The notes below the pieces were generated by a model. That model had not been told where the DNA came from. It saw only the letters and a program-made list of their open reading frames with translations, and made no database searches. The translations under genes and the position numbers were made by a program. From IMG/VR virus record IMGVR_UViG_3300009075_000008, positions 1 to 39,563 of that record: a stretch of 39,563 bases of DNA. The stretch is one strand, 5' to 3'. Origin of the DNA: a virus. Of this stretch, positions 15,319-25,100 are shown piece by piece; position 1 is the stretch's first letter; each line of letters opens with the position of its first letter.

Positions 15319-17427
15319 ATGGCAGAACAAATAATCTCCCCAGGGGTATTCTACAATGAGAATGTTCCTACCGTCCTTGAGGCGGCTGCTGCTCCTATAG
15401 GCGCGGCTATTGTGGGTCCTACAGTATTAGGACCAGTTGGAATACCAACAGTTGTCACTACTTACAGTGAATTTTTAACTAAATTTGGTGGAGCTATAGT
15501 TAGTGGTGGTATACCCCATTCTTACTTCACAGCTATCTCAGCTCAAAATTACTTTAAGCAAGGTGGTACCAATTTATTGGTGACTAGAGTAGCTAATGGA
15601 TCATTTACAGCTGCTACTTCTTCAACAGTTACAAATAATAGTACAGTTATAGCAGGAGTTAGAGCTACTGGAAGTACTACTTTAGCGGCTGCTTTTACTG
15701 ATGGAACTGAAGCTAGAATAACTTATAGCAGTACTGTTTACAGATTCCAGGCTTCTGGTCTTCCTTTACCTCCAGATGATGTTGATGGAAATTTATATTT
15801 CTTCTTAACAGGTTCAACAGCTACAGAAACCGCTACTAATTTAAAAAATGAAATTAATAATGCTTTATCAGGTTCTTTAGCTTCATCAAGTAACTTGTTT
15901 ATAGCTAATAATGCGGGTGCTGTTATATCTTTATCAGGTTCAAGTACTGGCACAGCCTTTAATGGTGTTACTTTCTCTACAGGATCTGGTGGTTTTTATG
16001 CCACTCAATTTACTTTAGGGGGTGGTGTTAATCAAACTGGGACAGGAAATGCTTTTGTATTAAAAACTATTTCTCAAGGGGCTATTATGAACAACTCAGG
16101 CACTGAAACTAGTGCAGGTGCTTTAGCTTCAGGTTCAAACTATAATTTAAGATGGGAAATTTCAACAGTTGATTCTAGCTCAGGTATATTTACTCTCTTA
16201 ATTAGACAGGGTGATGACAGAACATCTGACAAGAATATTCTTGAGACATGGAGAGGAGTTTCTCTTGACCCAACTAGAGAAGACTATATTGCTAAAGTAA
16301 TTGGTAACCAACAATTCTCAACTGGGTTAGATGGTACTGATGCTTATATTTCTATAAATGGTGAATATCCGAATAGAAGTAAATATGTAGTTGTTAGTAA
16401 TGTTAATGCTCCTACTCCTTATTATCTAGATGGAGCAGGTAACTTTAAGCCTGAATTTACTTCTTCACTCCCTGCTGTTCAAAGTGGTTCATTTGGGGCT
16501 GCTACAGGTGATTTATTTGCTATTGGAGAAGTTAAGTGGAATAATGATATTACAGCTAATAATACTCAAGGTTTAATAGCTGATAACTATACAGCTTCTC
16601 TTAACTTATTAAGAAATAAAGACCAATACGCATTTAATGTAATTAGTGTTCCTGGTTTATGGTACGCTGCTCATAGCTCAACTCTTAATACTCTTATCAC
16701 AAATACAACTACTAGAGGTGATAGTATTTTACCACTAGACTTAGTAGCTTATGGTGCTAATACAACAGATGTTGTAAACCAAGCTGTTAGTGTTAATAGT
16801 AGTTACGCAGCTGCTTATTGGCCTTGGTTGTTAGTTAAGGATGATAACACCGGAGCTAATGTTTGGTGCCCAGCTTCAACAATTATACCTTCAGTTTATG
16901 TTTACAACGACAATACTTCTGAAGCTTGGTTTGCTCCTGCTGGTTTTACCAGAGGTACAATGCCTAATGTTGTCACTCCTGAAAAAACATTACCAAGAAG
17001 TTTAAGAGATACTCTATATAATAATAAAGTTAATGCTATTGCTACATTCCCAGGAACTGGTGTTGTAGTTTACGGTCAGAAAACACTACAAACTGTAGCT
17101 TCTGCTCTTGATAGAGTTAACGTTAGAAGATTATTGATTACTCTAAAATCATATATCGGTACTGTCTCTCAGAACTTGGTGTTTGAACCTAACTCATTAC
17201 AAACCAGAAACAGCTTCTTAAGTGTTGTTAACCCATACTTAGAAACAGTTCAACAAAACCAAGGTCTATACGCCTTTAAAGTTGTAATGGACGCTTCAAA
17301 CAATGGGCCTGACGTAATTGACAGAAATGAATTGAGAGGTGCGATCTATTTACAGCCAGTTAAAACTGCTGAATTTATTGTATTGGATTTCAACATTCTC
17401 CCAACAGGAGCTGAATTCCCAGCATAA
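15319..17427 (+). CDS. 18: Tail sheath protein, T4 gp18-like
   Basis: A 702-residue contractile sheath subunit (T4 gp18 is 659). The N-terminus IISPGVFYNENVPTVLEAAA is the sheath signature and probably inserts a strand into the neighbouring subunit. AAIVGPTVLGPVGIPTVVT follows, then a variable, Ser/Thr-rich outer domain at about residues 95-330. The conserved C-terminal core has DRVNVRRLLITLKSYIG, LVFEPNSLQTRNSF and the closing strand block AEFIVLDFNILPTGAEF. It precedes the tube gene as in T4. It ends in tandem stops TAATAG. The variable outer domain is where sheath proteins usually differ between phages. Confidence 0.95.
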   Translation: MAEQIISPGVFYNENVPTVLEAAAAPIGAAIVGPTVLGPVGIPTVVTTYSEFLTKFGGAIVSGGIPHSYFTAISAQNYFKQGGTNLLVTRVANGSFTAATSSTVTNNSTVIAGVRATGSTTLAAAFTDGTEARITYSSTVYRFQASGLPLPPDDVDGNLYFFLTGSTATETATNLKNEINNALSGSLASSSNLFIANNAGAVISLSGSSTGTAFNGVTFSTGSGGFYATQFTLGGGVNQTGTGNAFVLKTISQGAIMNNSGTETSAGALASGSNYNLRWEISTVDSSSGIFTLLIRQGDDRTSDKNILETWRGVSLDPTREDYIAKVIGNQQFSTGLDGTDAYISINGEYPNRSKYVVVSNVNAPTPYYLDGAGNFKPEFTSSLPAVQSGSFGAATGDLFAIGEVKWNNDITANNTQGLIADNYTASLNLLRNKDQYAFNVISVPGLWYAAHSSTLNTLITNTTTRGDSILPLDLVAYGANTTDVVNQAVSVNSSYAAAYWPWLLVKDDNTGANVWCPASTIIPSVYVYNDNTSEAWFAPAGFTRGTMPNVVTPEKTLPRSLRDTLYNNKVNAIATFPGTGVVVYGQKTLQTVASALDRVNVRRLLITLKSYIGTVSQNLVFEPNSLQTRNSFLSVVNPYLETVQQNQGLYAFKVVMDASNNGPDVIDRNELRGAIYLQPVKTAEFIVLDFNILPTGAEFPA

Positions 17428-17449
17428 TAGAATTAGTTTAATTAATATG

Positions 17450-17457
17450 TATAAATA
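17450..17457 (+). promoter_or_regulatory. T4-type late promoter-like TATAAATA before the tube gene
   Basis: An exact match in + orientation to the T4 late -10 consensus TATAAATA, 22 bases before the tube ATG. The other elements in this window have the opposite reading, TATTTATA. Confidence 0.4.
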
Positions 17458-17479
17458 ACAATATTAAAATAATAAAAAA

Positions 17480-17968
17480 ATGGCAATTTTAGATCCAAAC
17501 GAAATATTTTTCACAGCGTTTGAACCCAAACAGCAGAATAGATACATAATGTTAGTTGATGGTGTTCCATCATATTTCATTAAGGGTGTCGGAGCGATTT
17601 CATTAACACAAGGCGAAGTAACTCTTAACCACATTAATGTGTATAGAAAAGTTAAGGGTAAAACAACTTGGGGTAATGTTCAGTTAACACTTCATGATCC
17701 AATCTCTCCATCAGGTACACAAACTATTATGGAATGGGTTAGATTACACCACGAATCAGTAACAGGTAGAGATGGTTATTCCGACTTTTATAAGAAGGAT
17801 GTAACATTAAACATTTTAGGTCCTGTAGGTGATATCGTTTCTGAGTGGGTGTTAAAAGGATGCTTCATTGTTGATGCTAACTTTGGTGATTATGGTTGGG
17901 ATAACGAAAGTGCAGCTGTAAACATTACAATGACTTTAGCTCCTGACTACTGCATATTAAACTACTAA
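17480..17968 (+). CDS. 19: Tail tube protein, T4 gp19-like
   Basis: A 162-residue protein, almost the same length as T4 gp19 (163), immediately after the sheath gene. It forms the inner tube through which DNA passes. The compact beta-sandwich pattern is visible (FTAFEPKQQNRYIMLVDGV, VTLNHINVYRKVKGKTTWGN, VQLTLHDPISPSGTQ). The C-terminal NITMTLAPDYCILNY is typical of tube proteins. The start is an ATG after an AAAAAAATGG context with no Shine-Dalgarno box. It is followed by a strong hairpin terminator. As in T4, tube expression is probably high, which fits both a separate promoter-like box and its own terminator. Confidence 0.94.
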   Translation: MAILDPNEIFFTAFEPKQQNRYIMLVDGVPSYFIKGVGAISLTQGEVTLNHINVYRKVKGKTTWGNVQLTLHDPISPSGTQTIMEWVRLHHESVTGRDGYSDFYKKDVTLNILGPVGDIVSEWVLKGCFIVDANFGDYGWDNESAAVNITMTLAPDYCILNY

Positions 17969-17991
17969 TATCAGAATAGAGACCTTATTAG

Positions 17992-18020
17992 AAAGAGCGC
18001 GTGAAAACGCGCTCTTTTTA
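17992..18020 (+). terminator. Rho-independent terminator after the tube gene
   Basis: A 10-bp perfect stem (AAAGAGCGCG 17992-18001 with CGCGCTCTTT 18008-18017), a six-base TGAAAA loop and a T-rich 3' side. It is GC-rich against an AT-rich background. Confidence 0.9.
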
Positions 18021-18030
18021 TCTCTCGATA

Positions 18031-18039
18031 TATTTATAT
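18031..18039 (+). promoter_or_regulatory. TATTTATAT element (variant)
   Basis: A one-base variant of the TATTTATAA element, just after the tube terminator and 35 bases before the gp26-like start. Again the motif lies between a terminator and the next gene. Confidence 0.4.
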
Positions 18040-18074
18040 CAAATAAACATTTATATTCAAAAGTTATTAATAAC

Positions 18075-18896
18075 ATGAGTGAAGAAACACCACAATTAAA
18101 TCCTATTGTAACAGATTCTGTTACACCTGTTCAACCTGTTGAACAAAGTAAACCAAAATATGACTTCCCAACTGAAGTTGTAGAATTACCTTCTAAAGGT
18201 CTCCTTTACCCTAAAGACAATCCTCTCTCTTCAGGTAAAATTGAGATGAAGTATATGACCGCTAAAGAAGAGGATATTTTAACAAACCAAAACTACATCA
18301 AACAAGGTATTGTTCTTGACAAATTGATGCAATCTTTAATTGTATCTAAGGTTAATTATGATGATCTTGTAGTAGGTGATAAGAATGCTGTTATGGTTGC
18401 TTCTCGTATTTTAGGTTACGGTAAAGACTATACTTTTGAGTATGAGGGTCAAGAAACAACAGTAGATCTTTCAGAAATTGAACCTAAATGGATTAATGAA
18501 GAACATTTAGTTGAGCCTTATACTAATGAGTTTAAATACACATTACCCCACTCAGGTACTCATATAACTTTTAAAATCTTAAGCAATAAAGATGAAAAAG
18601 CTATTGAAGCTGAAGTTAAAGGTTTAAAAAAGATAAATAAACTTTCTTCTCCTGAGTTGTCTACTCGTTTAAAGCAGATGATTCTTTCTGTAAATGGAGA
18701 TGATTCAAGAAAGACTATTAGAGATTTTGTTGATAACCATTTCTTAGCTCGAGATTCAAGAGCCTTAAGAGAACATATTAAAGAGATACAGCCCGATATG
18801 GATCTTACATTTGATTTCTATCCTGAAAATGGAGATGATACTCAAGAAAATGTAAAGATTCCTATAGGGGTCACGTTTTTTTGGCCTGACGCCTGA
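18075..18896 (+). CDS. Tail or baseplate assembly chaperone, gp26-like (upstream frame)
   Basis: The upstream frame gives 273 residues. After a Pro-rich N-terminus comes FPTEVVELPSKGLLYP, then MKYMTAKEEDILTNQNYIKQG. This is the pattern of gp26-like baseplate-hub assembly and tail chaperone proteins placed between the tube and tape-measure genes. A second domain (about 140-260) has THITFKILSNKDEKAIEAEV and ends IPIGVTFFWPDA. It is the only non-interrupted gene here that would end in TGA. That stop comes 12 bases after a run of seven T. Another frame is open across it and encodes a plausible continuation, as in gpG/gpGT-type chaperones. I think this product is made both alone and as a longer frameshift fusion of about 354 residues. 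Confidence 0.75.
   Translation: MSEETPQLNPIVTDSVTPVQPVEQSKPKYDFPTEVVELPSKGLLYPKDNPLSSGKIEMKYMTAKEEDILTNQNYIKQGIVLDKLMQSLIVSKVNYDDLVVGDKNAVMVASRILGYGKDYTFEYEGQETTVDLSEIEPKWINEEHLVEPYTNEFKYTLPHSGTHITFKILSNKDEKAIEAEVKGLKKINKLSSPELSTRLKQMILSVNGDDSRKTIRDFVDNHFLARDSRALREHIKEIQPDMDLTFDFYPENGDDTQENVKIPIGVTFFWPDA
18866..18896 (+). other. Probable programmed frameshift site
   Basis: In the upstream frame the codons are ACG TTT TTT TGG, with T run 18876-18882, then a TGA at 18894-18896. The downstream frame is open from 18868. Joining needs +1 (or -2): after one TTT, skipping one T gives TTT GGC CTG ACG CCT GAG TAT (FGLTPEY). A -1 shift stops almost at once. AGGGG lies at 18866-18870, five bases before the T run, reminiscent of the internal Shine-Dalgarno that assists the +1 shift in bacterial prfB. 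Confidence 0.55.
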
Positions 18897-18909
18897 GTAT
18901 AGAATATAT

Positions 18910-19140
18910 ATGTTTGAAATGATACACGATATCGTGTTTCATGGGAATGGAGGATTTGATTGGCATACTATATATAATATGCCTATTTGGTTAAGAAAGT
19001 TTACTTATAACAAATTAATCAAACATTTTAGAGAAAAGAATGAGGCTCAAAACTCAACTACTCAAACAAGTAAAGGTAAAGTTCGCCAAATAAACTTCGA
19101 AGCTCCTCCATCAGATATTAGACCAGGAGAAAGGATATAA
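18910..19140 (+). CDS. C-terminal part of the gp26-like chaperone, in the +1 frame
   Basis: From its first ATG this frame gives 76 residues, but it is open back to 18868 and probably continues the gp26-like protein (GLTPEYRIYMFEMIHDIVFH). The core FEMIHDIVFHGNGGFDWHTIYNMPIWLRKFTYNKL is a typical tail-chaperone C-terminal block in which the G/N-rich turn and YNMPIWLR stand out. PEYR-like sequence normally lies before it, and here that part is upstream of the ATG. This is the main reason to think the frames are joined. It ends in TAA and a hairpin follows. An independent gene starting at 18910 is possible but would lack this N-terminal part. Confidence 0.65.
   Translation: MFEMIHDIVFHGNGGFDWHTIYNMPIWLRKFTYNKLIKHFREKNEAQNSTTQTSKGKVRQINFEAPPSDIRPGERI
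18924..18937 (+). other. 14-base perfect palindrome
   Basis: ACACGATATCGTGT lies in the coding region, 41 bases after the slippery T run. As RNA it can form a 5-bp stem with a four-base loop. It is a possible but distant stimulator of the frameshift, or may be incidental. Confidence 0.3.
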
Positions 19141-19142
19141 AA

Positions 19143-19171
19143 AAAGGGTAACGCTAAAAACGTTACCCTTT
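19143..19171 (+). terminator. Hairpin after the chaperone gene
   Basis: An 11-bp perfect stem (AAAGGGTAACG 19143-19153 with CGTTACCCTTT 19161-19171) and a seven-base loop. A-rich on one side and T-rich on the other, so it could act in both directions. It is directly followed by a TAATATTTATAA motif. Confidence 0.75.
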
Positions 19172-19173
19172 AA

Positions 19174-19182
19174 TATTTATAA
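19174..19182 (+). promoter_or_regulatory. TATTTATAA element (copy 6)
   Basis: An exact TAATATTTATAA copy (19171-19182) immediately downstream of the hairpin and 17 bases before the tape-measure start. Confidence 0.6.
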
Positions 19183-19199
19183 TAAACTATTTCTTTAAT

Positions 19200-22100
19200 A
19201 TGGCTTCTGAAGAACAACTAAATAATCAAAAAGAATTCAATAGTGCTTTAGCAGACGCCCAAGAATTTATAGGGCTAATAACATCTCGAACTAGTGATTT
19301 AGTTGACGCTTTTAGAAGACTAAACAACAGAAGCAGAGATGTTACCAGAGATCAATCTGAGGCTTTAAAGATTTTAAAATCTATAAACACTGCAGCTCGT
19401 AATTTAACTAGTGAATATTCTTCTTTAAAAGAAATTACTAATAAAATTAAAGAAGCTAAAAAAGATCAAATTAAATTAGATAATACTATATTATCATTAG
19501 AACAAAAATTAGAAGATAGTCAAAAAAGCAGAATAGAAGCTTTTCAAAAAGGTCAATCTGAGATAAATAAAAGAGAACAAGTATATGCTCGATTAGTTGA
19601 AAAATCTTCAAAAGAATCTGTAGAAGCTGCCAATCAAATTATTTCTTTAAGAGATGAAATAAGCAAAAAACAAAATGCTTATAGTGAGCTTGAAAAGAAT
19701 ATTGATAAAAAAAGTTATGAAGAAAAGAAAAAGAAAGAAGCCCAATTATTAGCTGCCAAAAAATTAGCCCTAGATGAATTAAATCAAGCCCAAACTATCT
19801 CAAACAAAAAAAGTAGAAGGGAAGCTGAAGAAAGTGCCGCTCGAAAATTAACAGCTTTAAAAGAAGAAGAAAAGATACTTAAAAACTCTTATACAGCTGA
19901 AGAAAAAAGATTTGATGCCGCTAGAGAAGTTATAAAAGAAAAACAAAATGAACTTCAAATAAAAGAATCTTTAGCTGATCAAGAAACTAATACCTTAATA
20001 GCAGCCCAGACAAAATTAAATTTATCAAAAGATGAATTTGGTCAATTATCTAGAAATTTATCAATTCAAGAAAAACAATACTTACAGCTTCTAGAAGCTA
20101 AAGGAGAACATGAAAAAATACTTAAATTTTTAGAAGAACAAGAGGAAAAAACAGCTAAAACTTTAAAAGAACAAGAAGAAAAACAAAATAGAATAAATAA
20201 AAGTTTAGGTTTATTTAATCTTACTTTAGGAGCAGCTAGTGGTCTTTTAGAAGGTTTAGGTCTTAAAGGAGCTTCTATAGCTTTAGGATTTGAAGAAGGT
20301 AAAAAAGCCGCTGAAGAAATGGCTAGGAAGATTGAAAGTGGGGAGGAATCAACTGGAGTACTTGGTAAAAATATTAAAGTATTAGGAGCGGGTATTGCTG
20401 CTACATTTAAAGGTATAGCTAGTGATATTAAAAAAGCTTTATCATTTACAGCTTTAGTAGCAGGAGTAAGTAAATTATTTGGAGGACTTGTTAGAAACAT
20501 AGCTTCAATGATTGGGAAAGGATTAAAAGGTGCTTTTAATGTCCTTATTAGTCCCGCTAAACAAGTAGTAAGTGAAATTGGAGGTTTATTTTCTGAAGGG
20601 ATTGATTATATTAAAAATTCTTTCTTTAGTGTAAAAGGATTTATGGATTCTTTCAAAGAAGGTGAAAGTCTAATGAAAGAATTATCTTTAGCTACTGAAA
20701 AAATAGCTACAGATTTAGGTGTTTCAACTAAAGAAGCTCAAGGATTAACCAATCAAGTAGCTAAATTTAGTGGTGAAATGGGTGCTTTCCCTGAAGTATT
20801 AGCCGCAAATATGGTTGAACTTAACAAAGCATTTGGCACCACAATGGAATTCTCAGATGCTACAGCCAGATCGTATAATAGACTTATAGAACGTGCTGGA
20901 TTTGCAACTGAAGAAGCAGCTGAGTTTGTTAAACTTTCTCAACTACGAGGTGAAAGTGTCAATGACACTTTAAAAGGTTATGAAGATGAGATAATGTATT
21001 TAAAAGCCGTCAACAATTCAGCTGTATCTCAAAAAGAAGTTTTACAAGAAATAGCTAAAGCTAGTTCTGCTACAAGATTAACATTTAGAGGTCAAGGTAA
21101 GAATTTAGCAGAAGCTGCCTTCCAAGCTAAATCTTTAGGTTTAGAAATGAGTAAATTAGAAGATATAGGTGGTAGTTTACTCAATTTTGAAGATTCTATA
21201 GCTAAAGAAATGGAAGCTGAATTGCTTATTGGTAGAGATTTAAATCTTGAAAGAGCCAGACAAGCTGCCTTACAGGGTGACTCAGCTACTTTAGCTAAAG
21301 AATTAGCTAAAAATATAGGATCAGCAGCTGAATTTGGTAAAAAGAATGTTATTCAACAAGAAGCTTTAGCAGCAGCTGTTGGTATGACTCGTGATGAGTT
21401 AGCTAAAACATTAGAAACCCAAGAATTATTAGCAGGGACAGGCCTTTCAGATATGAACCAGGCTCAAGCAGAATATAATAAGATGCTTGAAGAGACTGGA
21501 GATGCTGAAAAGGCCGCTGCTAAATTTAGACAAAAATATGGTAATGAAGCCTTATCACAACAGGTAGCTAAAGTAGCTTATGCTAAACAGGATGAACTTC
21601 GCCAAAGACAATTAGTAGCTACTCAAATGGAGATGGCTAAAGCTATGTTACCTGTAGCTCAAGCTTTTAGAAGAATACAACAAATTGTTCAAACTTTAAG
21701 AAAAGAATTAATAGAAAAAATACAGCCTTTCTTGAAAGCATTTGGGGGGTTAGTTGGACAGGGTGGAAAAAGTTTTGAAGAAATGGCTAAAGGTCCTGTT
21801 GGAAAATTAGGTGAAAAGTTAAATGATATAGGTTTAAAACTTGTTGAATTTTTTAAGATACATGGGCCTGAAATAAAAAAGATATTTTCACAAATATTTG
21901 ATGTGTTTGGGGCTATTTACTCTAAAGTTGGAGAAGTAATTGGTGAACTCTTTAGTATGGAAGATGCTAATAAAGGAGCTTCATGAGTACTTGGAGGCAT
22001 GTCTGATATTTTAAGTGGAGTAGTTGAATATATTAAAAATATAGATGCTAAAAAATTAGCTGAGGATATTAAAGGTTTTGTAGAAAAAATAAAAGGAATT

Positions 22101-25100
22101 TCTGATAAGGTAAAAGAAACAATAGATAAAGTTGATAAGTTTATTCAAAATAACCCAACATTAATTAAATTGTTAGGTGGGGGGGCTTTAGCTATAACTT
22201 TAAGTAATAAAGTAGCTCCTGAACTTACTAAAGCTGTTTTAGGTGCTGGTAGTAGCTTACTTAAAATGGCTGGAAGTAAAGCTGTAGATTTAGGTAAAAC
22301 TCTTGGAAATAATATTAGTTCAAAATTAGGTTTTGGGAAAATATTTGGTATGACCAAATCTGATAAAGAAAACTTAGGTACTTCAGCCAGCAATCCTATG
22401 TATGTTGAAGTAACTAACGCTGGAGATATTGGGGGAGGTGCTGGAGCAGCTGGTGAAGGTTTAACTGATATAGTAGGTAAAATGGGAGGAAGGAAAGCTG
22501 GGGTTGGGGGTGGGTTTAGAGGTGGGGTTAAGGGAGCCTTATCTTATGCTAGAGATGCCTTTAAAGGAGGAAGAGCAGGGAAGGTAGGTAGAGCTAGATT
22601 AATTAGAGCTGCTAAAGGATTAGTAACAGGTAAAGGACCTTCATTTGTTTGAGGAGCCGCTAAAGCTAGTAAAGCTGCCTCTACAGCTGCTCAAGCTGGT
22701 AAAGCAGTTTCTACAGCGGCCCGAGTAGGTAAAGTAGCTTCTACAGGCTTAAAATTAGCCAAAGGAGCTGCGGGTGGAATTGGTAAAGTAGCTTCTACCG
22801 GCTTAAAATTAGCCAAAGGAGCTGCGGGTGGAATTGGAAGTTTGCTTGAAGGTTTAGCTTTAGATTACGCAGCTAATAAAAAGAAAAATGAAGCTGCTGA
22901 AAAACGAGCTTTAGCTGCCCAAGCTACTACTGAAGAAGAACGTCAAAAACTCTTAAAAGAAGCTAGGAAGGCTGACACAACAGGCAAATTAGCTTCTATA
23001 GGAAGTTCAGCAGCTACTGGAGCGGGTATAGGAGCTACAATAGGTAGTGTTGTTCCTGGGGTTGGTAATGTTATAGGAGGAGCTGTAGGAGGAGTAATTG
23101 GTGGTGGGATTGGTGTGGTTAAAGAATATGGTGATGAAATTAAAAAAGGATTAGGAGATGCTTTTACATCAGTTTCTAAAAAATCATCTGAAGTTTGGTC
23201 TTCAGTAAAAACTACAGGAGAAAATGTTTGGGGGGGAATCACAGAAAAAGCTTCAGGATATTGGGATACTATCTCAGGTAAAGCAACAGACTCTTGGAAT
23301 TCTGTAAAAGCAATAGGAGCGGATACTTGGAATTCTATTACAGAAACAGCCAATGGAGCTTGGGAAGGTATAAAAGGATTTGGGTCAGGGATATGGGGCT
23401 CAATTAAAAGTGAAGGTGAATCTATCTGGGGAGGTATAACTTCATCAGCTGATACTGCTTGGGAAGGTATAAAAGGAAAAGGTAAAGAAATTTGGAGTTC
23501 AATTAAAACTAAAGGTAAAGAAATTTGGGGTTCAATTGAAAATATCGCTAAAGCCCCTATTGATAAAATCAAATCTACCTTCTCAAATATATTCAACCTC
23601 GACTCAGGAATAATAGGTAAAACTAAAGACATATTTAAAAATTTACTTCCTGACTCTGTGGTAAGTATTATGACCAGTTTAGGTATATTAGAAGAAGAAA
23701 AGAAACCAACTCCTCCACCTAAACCCCAAAAGGTAAAAGATGGTTCTACAGTCTCAAACAAAGGACCGTTTACTATATCTGATAAATTTGGTAATATAGC
23801 CATTACTCATCCTCAAGATAAACTCGTAGTATCCCCGAATATTTCATATGTCAATGATGGGATATCATCCCCATCAAGAAATCAAGTCTTCCCTGTAAGT
23901 GAAGGATTCGGCAAATTAGATGTTAAAGTATCTCCTAAAGGAGTTATGGTTCAAAAGGTTAAGGATGGAGCTATTCCATCTGCCCCACTTTCTTATCAAG
24001 AAGTATTTGGTTCAACCTCTGCTACTCGTGTTATTAGTTCTAATGTTCTACGTGAATTAGGAATTCCTGGGGTGGATGATAAAAACTTTAAAAATCAATT
24101 TAGTTTAATAGCTCAAGGTAATACAAATCTTATACCCTCTTTAAGTGAAATGGGTAAAAGTAAAAAATTAACTCTTTTTACCCCATCCGGAACTGCTTTA
24201 GCTCAAGATTCTTTTATTGTAAAATATGCTGATGGAAAGACAAGCCAAATTTTAGATGAAGGTAATATTAAATTCCCTCAAGACTCATATCGTACCCAAG
24301 ACTTAAAAGAAATATCAGCTTCTGGTAATGGTTTATTAGCTCTATCAAGAGCTCTTAATGAAGTTAAGCCTAAAGAAATAGAAATAGGTGGAGGAACTAC
24401 TAAAACATTTTATCTCCCAGATCGATACAACATAGGATTTAAACAAGAACGTCAAAGTTCTGCTATTAAATTTGATTCAGGTAAAATTAATGATTTATCT
24501 GAGATGTCTAATAGTTTAAATGATGCTTTATTATATTTAGCTGTAAATAGACAATCTATTCCTTTAGTTGAGGGTATTCCTACTACTATGCATAATATAA
24601 AAGTAGGTGGTGAGAGATATGAAGATCAATATAATTACGCTAAAAATAAATATATTCCTTACACTATTTTAGGAAATACTAGAAATTTTATTCCTAAAGA
24701 AATGGGATATGGTAATGAAGCTTTAGCTGCTTCTAGTTTACCCCCCTATGATTTCTCAGGTGTATATGAGATTGTAAACAAAATTGAAAATAAAGTCCCT
24801 CAATTCAAAGACATTCGCACCCCAGAACATGGATCTATAATTTCATTAGCTCAAAAAGCTTGGAAATTAATAATGGATTTATTTGTTCCTCAATATAAAG
24901 ATAGAGCTTTAACCTTTATTGAAAAATATGTTTCTCCTAGTTTTTATGAAAAATTTAAGAATAATATAAATCCTAAAATAGGATCACCTATTCTTAAATT
25001 TGATGGTTTATTTAAAGATGTAAAAGTGTTAGCTGGGGAAGGTCCTCCTACGGCTAATCTCCAAAAAACAACCAGTCAGTACAGTGAAGGATTATCAGAA

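Noticed and set aside
18868-18896. A -1 frameshift as in lambda gpG/gpGT
   Set aside because: The -1 frame reaches a TGA at 18889-18891 directly after the T run, so it adds only two residues. Only +1 or -2 joins the two open frames.
20066-20500. A 144-codon open frame on the - strand
   Set aside because: Antisense to the tape-measure coiled coil. Composition is the mirror of Lys/Glu/Ala codons and there is no start context.
21999-22652. An independent gene starting at the ATG at 21999
   Set aside because: Possible in principle because an ATG and a GGAGG are close (one base spacing, too short). Same frame as both flanks and low-complexity content make one tape measure more likely. It is not fully excluded.
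22943-23803. A 286-codon open frame on the - strand
   Set aside because: It is antisense to the Trp-repeat part of the tape measure, has a Pro/Ser/Leu-rich translation expected from reversed Gly/Ala/Trp repeats, and has no leader. It is a shadow of the coding periodicity.
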